64,000 nucleotides of DNA from contig CM041465.1 in the NCBI GenBank assembly GCA_023213395.1, positions 133,927,741 to 133,991,740 on the forward strand, read 5' to 3'. Every line of letters begins with the position of its first letter. The first letter of the stretch is position 1. Source of the stretch: Cycas panzhihuaensis (Eukaryota; Cycadophyta). Under the pieces are notes generated by a model. That model did no database searches. It saw nothing but the letters and a program-made list of their open reading frames with translations, and had not been told where the DNA came from. A program made the position numbers and the translations under genes. This document shows, in pieces, positions 58,816 through 64,000 of this stretch.

Positions 58816-61320
58816 TGTTCCGGCTATTGGGAATGGACTCGAGACACATCGACACAGGTTTGTTCAGGTATATGTACTTACTTTTCTTACTTATGATTGC
58901 TAAGGTAATTTAGAATAGTTGGATTGACATATGCCTGCCTACATGCATTCGTTTGACTGCCTGTCCATAATGCATGTGCCTAACGGCACCCTCGACCTAT
59001 GGCGACTCACGGTGAGGGGCATTCATCGTGAATCGACACCGTATGGCGTACAACCACTCACGATGTCTCCATGGTCTTCGGGATGCTTTTGCCGACTTGT
59101 TTATTCTTGTTACCACATGCCACTTATGTTGCAAATCCTTCCTAAACCGGTTTAACCCTTAGTTAGGACTCTTTGCACCATTATGAGTACTTGCCCATGG
59201 CCTAGACCTTCTCTAATTGATGTATTTCATGCCTAGCTTTTGACCTTACCAAAAACACGATTTTCAAGTTATATTTTTCTCTTTTTGAATTTCGGGTTGA
59301 TGATAAACTAGGCGATGCAAGCGGAGTTCTTGTGAGTTTGCCGTGATGCAACTGTTAAAATTTAAAGAGAAACCACGCGACGATGGCGCGTTTTTGTGAG
59401 CTGGCGTGGCTCACGTCTGATTGGGCGCCCAAGGCCCCCAACGTTCACTTGCTATGCCCAAGGCATAAAACCATTTTTTCACTCATTTGCATGGATTCTT
59501 CACTTCACTTTTTAAGTTTTCTAGAGCAACTTCTCCAAAAAAGACAAGAAAAAGAAACAGTAAACAAGAGGACTTCTTCTACTTGATTGGGGAGGTGAAG
59601 TGAGGTTGCTACCGGTGGAGTTGCAGGGCCATTCTTGCCCCCTCACAGACTCCATTGCAAGCACCACTCTTCTCCACAAATACCCAAAGCTTCAAGAGGA
59701 TTTCTTCACCAAAAGGACCACTTCAAAGACCCATTTTCAAGCTCTCAACTTGTTTGAAGCTCTACTCTTCTACTCTCTTGCAAAGGACATTCAACACCAC
59801 CTCTTAGGCATTGCTTGGGCTGCTACTCTAAGTGGCCAAGTACCTACATGCACTTATTCTTCTCTATTCAAGGTATTTATTGTCTCTTGTTGGTGCTTTT
59901 GCTTGTTTTTTTCATTGCTTTGCTTGCAAATTCTTTCCCCCCTTTTGCATGCACTTTCTTGGAGTTTCTCTTGGCCGTTTGATGCAAGTAACCTTAGTAG
60001 TTGTGGCTTACTAGAGTGCTGCCCTAGGTTAGGCACACTTTCTTGTATTTCCTTGAAACCCATCTTCTTCCTCTTAGCTTCCTCTTTCGCCACTTTCTAA
60101 GCTAGCCGGCATAAAGGGTTTTCACGAGGGTTTGAGGGAGATAGGCGGGGTTCCGTCCCCCATTGCCGTCCTTCTCCCCAAGGGTTCCGTCCCTTATCCT
60201 CTCTCCCTTTAGCACCCGTGCTCTCTTAGGAAACAGAGCTAGGGAAGCCTTGGAGAGTTGGGTTGAGTTTCCCTCTTGGTGTAGGAAATTTGTTACTACA
60301 TGACTCATCTTATTGCATGCTAGCACCGTTTTCCCTATACCCTGTGGAGACCTCTCGTGGGTGAGTTAGCCATCCCGAGGGTACACTCAATCCCATTTGG
60401 TGTGTTTTATGGTGTCTGACGGTCAGCACATTTATCGTGACTTTGTTTCATTTTCGTTATATGTTGGTGCTTAACTACATTTTTCTAGCTTAGTTGATTT
60501 CATTTTCAGTATATACATATATATCTTGTCGTGCTTCGTAGCCTCTCTCCCGAGAGGAGAGCGTTCTTTCTGTTTGTGCGCAGGGTCGCTTAAGAGGGAG
60601 TGGTGCGCGAGATCAACCCGTTGCCGGTCGACCCTTGCACGGTATTCTTCTCCCTTCTTGTTTTGAGCTTTACTTTCCATTCTTTCAGTTTATTTAGTCC
60701 TTGTATGCTCTCGGGGAGGTAAGTGAACCCCCTTCATTGCCTTCGATCGACGTTGCATGCGCGGAGGACGAAGGGGAGGAGCGCGACCAGGGAGGGAACT
60801 GCGTTTGCTTTCGGACCTTAGTATCTAGGTATTTTCCACGTATCATTCGTATTTTCTTTATGCTCTTATGTCTCTTTGCATTTACTTTGATAGGTAAAGG
60901 AACATAAAAGAAAAAGGAAAAATAACCGTTTATTTTACATTTGCTTTCTCGTATTACTTTATTACATTGCATAACATAGTAGTAGAGGACCCATTTACCT
61001 GCGCCCCTTAGCCACACTTATTCCATACCCTTGCTCTAGACCCGTTACGCATTTGGTTGGTTGCCCCCTCGTCGCCTTCTCATTGCCTTGAGAAGCCGCG
61101 ACGCGCGAGGTTCCTTTTCCTTTCCCGGCCATCCGAAGGGTAGGAAGGTCTCGCCTTGCACGGCCACCTGGAAGCAACCAGGCACCTTGCAGTCCCGTAC
61201 TCGCGCTCCGGGGCACGGACGTCCTGCGAGGTATGATCCTCGCTATCTAGCCTGCTTAGCATATTGTTTTTATGCCCTTCGCGCTAGACGTTGGGTCATT
61301 GCCCCGCGGAGAGCGTTTCA
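58816..61320 (+). repeat. TatE 3' LTR
   Basis: 2505 bp, TGTTCCGGC...GCGTTTCA. Matches 44993-47508 end to end, with long near-identical blocks and clustered differences. Followed by the target duplication gctac at 61321-61325. Confidence 0.96.
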
Positions 61321-61325
61321 GCTAC

Positions 61326-63060
61326 CAACCTCACTTTGTGTTTTTCTAGGGTGCCATCTAATCTATACTTGTTTTTTAACACCCATTTGTTTTGAACTGC
61401 CTTTCTTCCAAGTAGTAGATCAACAAGCTCCCATATATTGTTCTTGATAGGAGATTGGTGCTCTTCGTTCATGGCATTTCTCCAAGCTGCATGCTTTACA
61501 ACTTCTTGGTACGTTAGGGGCTCTTCATTAAGAGCAAAGTGCAGTTCTGATGGTTCAAGCTTAACGAAAAGTGATTCATGTATCCTTCCTCTATGGGCAC
61601 TTCTAGTGCCAGTTTTGCCTACCACATCTGGTCGCATATCCTTGTGTAGTTGGTAGGCTTCACGAAAACCTCGAGTTGGGAATGAGGTTTTCATTTCCAC
61701 AACCTCTTAGTCTTCGTTTTGATCCTAAAAAAGATCATGTAAAATGTTTCGCACAGAGGAAGTTGACAATGTTGGAGAAGATGGGCCAGCCATTGATGCT
61801 GGAGAAGATGGTCCTTCTGCTATGGCTTTGCCTTTATCAACTTGACTATTCGCAAATAATGATGTTGGATGTGTACACATTGGCTGGAAGTCACAACTCG
61901 TATCCTCTGGGACTCTATTGTCAGATTCCAAGATTTTGAGCAACTATTGAGCATCTCCCCCCCTAAATTTTAGAATCTGTACATCAAATTCAGTAATATC
62001 ATTAAATCGGTATGAAGGTGTCTTGGAGTTGAGTAATTGATCTTCAATCTCTACAAAGATAACATCTCTAGTGATGACAATTTTGCATTGTGAAGGTATA
62101 AAAACTTTGTAGCCCTTTTTGTCCATAAGGTATCCGACAAAGATGCCTTTGAGGGCTCTATCTTGGAGCTTGTTTCTGTGTTCCTCCAGAATGTGAGCAT
62201 AACAAGTAGAGCCAAAATTTTTGAAATGGGAGATAGCGAGGGTTTGTCCATACCACATTTCATGTGGAGAGGGGCCGATCTTGGAAGGACTAATAATGTT
62301 GATGCAATACACAACAGTCCAGATAGCCTTAGCCCAAAGATAGACATAGACGTTTTTATATACCAACATAGCACACATCATGTTCATGATGGTCCTATTC
62401 ATGCGCTCGACAACTCCATTTTACTGGGGTGTACCTGCAATAGTGGTCTAATGTTTGATTCCATGTTGATGCAGGTACGATTTAAACTCATTGGACGTGT
62501 ACTCGCCAGCATTGTCAGTCCTGAGTATTTTGATCTTGAATCCAGATTTATTTTTCACGCAGACCTTGAAAGCTTGAAATATAGAAAAAGCTTCATCTTT
62601 CTTTGCAGAAAAAGCAACCCATACTTTCTTGGTAAAATCATCAATGAAAGTAATATAGTACCACTTCTGTTTGAGAGAAGGGATGGGCATAGGACTGCAT
62701 ATATCTAAGTGTACAAGTTGCAAAGGTTGGCTAGATTTCCACTAACTATGAGGAAAGGGTTGTCTTTGAGATTTGGCAATGATACATGCTTCGCATTTGA
62801 AAGGCTTAGAGGAGAGCCAAGCATACTAGGAAGAGTGGTATGTAGTTCTCTTAAACAATCAATTTTGATATGGCCCATACAAGCATGTCATAGGGTCGTT
62901 TGGGACAACGTTTGAGGAGTTAGGGTTGTGGTAAAAGCAGAGTCATCATCAACATAGTTAGCTTCAGAGGATGGTGAGCCAATTAGGCAAAAAAGCTTGC
63001 CATCAAGAATTCTAGTCATAACCACAGCATTTGAAGGAGGGTGAATGATACAGAGAGTTT
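61326..63060 (-). pseudogene. pol: CopD integrase and RT N-terminal half
   Basis: Minus strand, right of TatE. The pre-integrase and integrase start lie at 62740-63060. The integrase core at 62448-62723 has HLDICSPMPIPS, TFIDDFTKKVWV and LRTDNAGEYTSNEF, with the two Asp present. The integrase C-terminus at 61944-62402 has ISHFKNFGSTCYAH and LKGIFVGYLMDKKGYKVF. The RT start at 61326-61700 has EVVKHAAWRNAMNEEHQSP, NKWVLKNKYRLDGTLEKHKV and RLVA, where TatE cuts in. Long frames remain open, so CopD is younger than Cop1-Cop3. Confidence 0.92.
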
Positions 63061-63083
63061 GATTATTTGCAGTTACACTCAAA

Positions 63084-63374
63084 TCAAAACCACGAGAGAC
63101 AAGGGTGAGCGAGGAGGCGGGTTCTACTTGAGGCGAGGAATATATAAAACATCAACAAGGGTAAAATCTTGAGGCCTGAGAGTTTCAGGCCAACAGTTCC
63201 AAGTCCTTGATTGAGAGATGATTTATCGACCATGTGTACAACACCATGAATTTTAGAGTCAAAATCACGAAAAGAGCGGCAATGACAAGTCATGTGTTGT
63301 GTTGCTCCAGTATCCATGATCCACGATGAAGTATTTGAGGTGGCACTATTTGCAACTCCAAGGGGTGAAGGCAA
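63084..63374 (-). pseudogene. CopD protease
   Basis: A 96-residue open frame contains SSWIMDTGATQHMTCHCRSF, the copia aspartic protease active site DTGA with catalytic Asp, followed by VHMVDKSSL and VGLKLSGLKILPLLMF. All checked residues are in place; it ends at a frame change near 63130. Confidence 0.9.
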
Positions 63375-63379
63375 AAGTG

Positions 63380-64000
63380 AATAAGCATAGCCACAATAAG
63401 CCTCAATATACTTAGTGAATCTATCAACAACATTTAATGAAGTGCTCCCAACTCTTTGAAGGTGTGCATGAGCAAATTGTGTTCCACCAAAAGCATCTTT
63501 AAAAGAAGTATTATCAACATTATATGCACCATGGCGTTGTTGATAGCTTGGTAATTTATTAGTGGCTATTTTCTAATTTTTGGCATAGTGTCCTTTCTTG
63601 TTACACTTTTGGCATACAATTATTTGATTTTCAGTCCCATAAGAAGTATTGGGTTGGTTGGGTTGTCTCTGATTACTAGATCCGGGTCCAGGTTGATTAT
63701 TTTGGCTTCGGCCCTGAGACTATTTTTGTTGAAATTGAGAAGCCTGTTGACCAAGAGGACGTTGTCTTTGTTGTCTACCTCTGCCTTTTCCACAGGAATT
63801 ACTACTTCTGCGAGAGTATTGACCTTGATTTTTGGTATAACAAAGATCTTCTTCCACTTCAAAAGTAGTATCAACTAGATCAGATATAGTGGCAAAGTTG
63901 GTATCAAAGGTCTTATCAAATTCAATGAACTTATCAGTAAGATCCTCAAAATTTAGGGTCTTCAAAGTGCTACTAGATTGAAGACTTCCTAGTAGATTTT
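63380..64000 (-). pseudogene. gag: CopD gag C-terminal part
   Basis: Truncated by the window end. The open frame 63720-63965 reads NFEDLTDKFIEFDKTFDTNF and a Gly/Gln/Arg-rich stretch. The zinc knuckle at about 63572-63615 reads CQKCNKKGHYAKN and then a TAG where the last Cys (TGY) should be. A Gln/Asn/Pro-rich linker joins them. Confidence 0.85.

Larger units (their letters stand above)
44993..61320 (+). mobile_element. TatE: 16.3-kb Tat/Ogre-like Ty3/gypsy element
   Basis: LTRs of 2516 and 2505 bp with TG...CA ends, a perfect 5-bp target duplication, a non-Met primer-binding site, large gag, protease, RT-RNase H and integrase on the plus strand, then 4.5 kb with an antisense gene and an extra RNase H frame. 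Size, primer-binding site, protease type (DNGSS) and extra frames fit the Tat/Ogre branch. It is far richer in G and C than the flanking AT-rich elements. It is the youngest layer of this nest, but frameshifts occur in every gene. Confidence 0.96.
42940..64000 (-). mobile_element. CopD: Ty1/copia element split by TatE, running out of the window
   Basis: The minus-strand 3' LTR at 42945-43207, polypurine tract, RNase H and RT C-terminal half (43641-44987) lie left of TatE. The RT N-terminal half, integrase, protease and gag (61326-64000) lie right of it. Removing TatE and one copy of its gctac duplication joins the RT codons (RLVA then K) in frame. The 5' LTR is beyond the window end. Confidence 0.92.

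Overview
The window looks like plant nuclear DNA made almost entirely of LTR retrotransposons and their relics. I found no intact host gene, no rRNA or tRNA gene and no CRISPR array. The plant assignment rests on Ty1/copia and Ty3/gypsy elements with primer-binding sites of the TGGTATCAGAGC type (initiator Met tRNA), a Tat/Ogre-like giant element, and an antisense gene of the plant mobile domain family. The great age and decay of most copies suggests a large genome with slow turnover. A gymnosperm or similar is only a guess.

Layout, left to right. 1-6835: minus-strand copia element (Cop1) with an unusually long leader. 6836-about 11450: badly decayed plus-strand copia (Cop2) without a visible 5' LTR. 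11451-14577: no recognisable gene. 14578-18416: minus-strand copia (Cop3) with both LTRs but no reverse transcriptase. 18417-24496: AT-rich sequence with pieces of two further minus-strand LTR elements. 24502-29327: plus-strand gypsy element GypA, with identical 5-bp target duplications, carrying gag and protease but no RT or integrase. 29333-30775: relic with a gypsy RT/RNase H piece. 30776-about 42940: GypB, a relative of GypA that does have pol. It is split by GypC (33850-40448), a nearly complete chromodomain-type gypsy element with target duplication gaaaa. About 42940-64000: minus-strand copia CopD, running out of the window. It is split inside its RT gene by TatE (44993-61320), a 16.3-kb GC-rich element with 2.5-kb LTRs and target duplication gctac.

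The relative order of insertion can be read directly: GypB first, GypC into GypB, CopD into the GypB integrase, TatE into the CopD RT. TatE is the most unusual object. Downstream of its gag-pol it carries an antisense plant-mobile-domain gene that appears to keep a spliceable 110-nt intron, then a spacer full of perfect hairpins, then a separate sense-strand RNase H reading frame with all four acidic catalytic residues (broken by one frameshift), just before the 3' LTR. Nearly every retrotransposon frame is broken. In the older elements the stops lie mostly at Trp and Gln positions, as expected from decay of methylated cytosines; in TatE the damage is mostly frameshifts.
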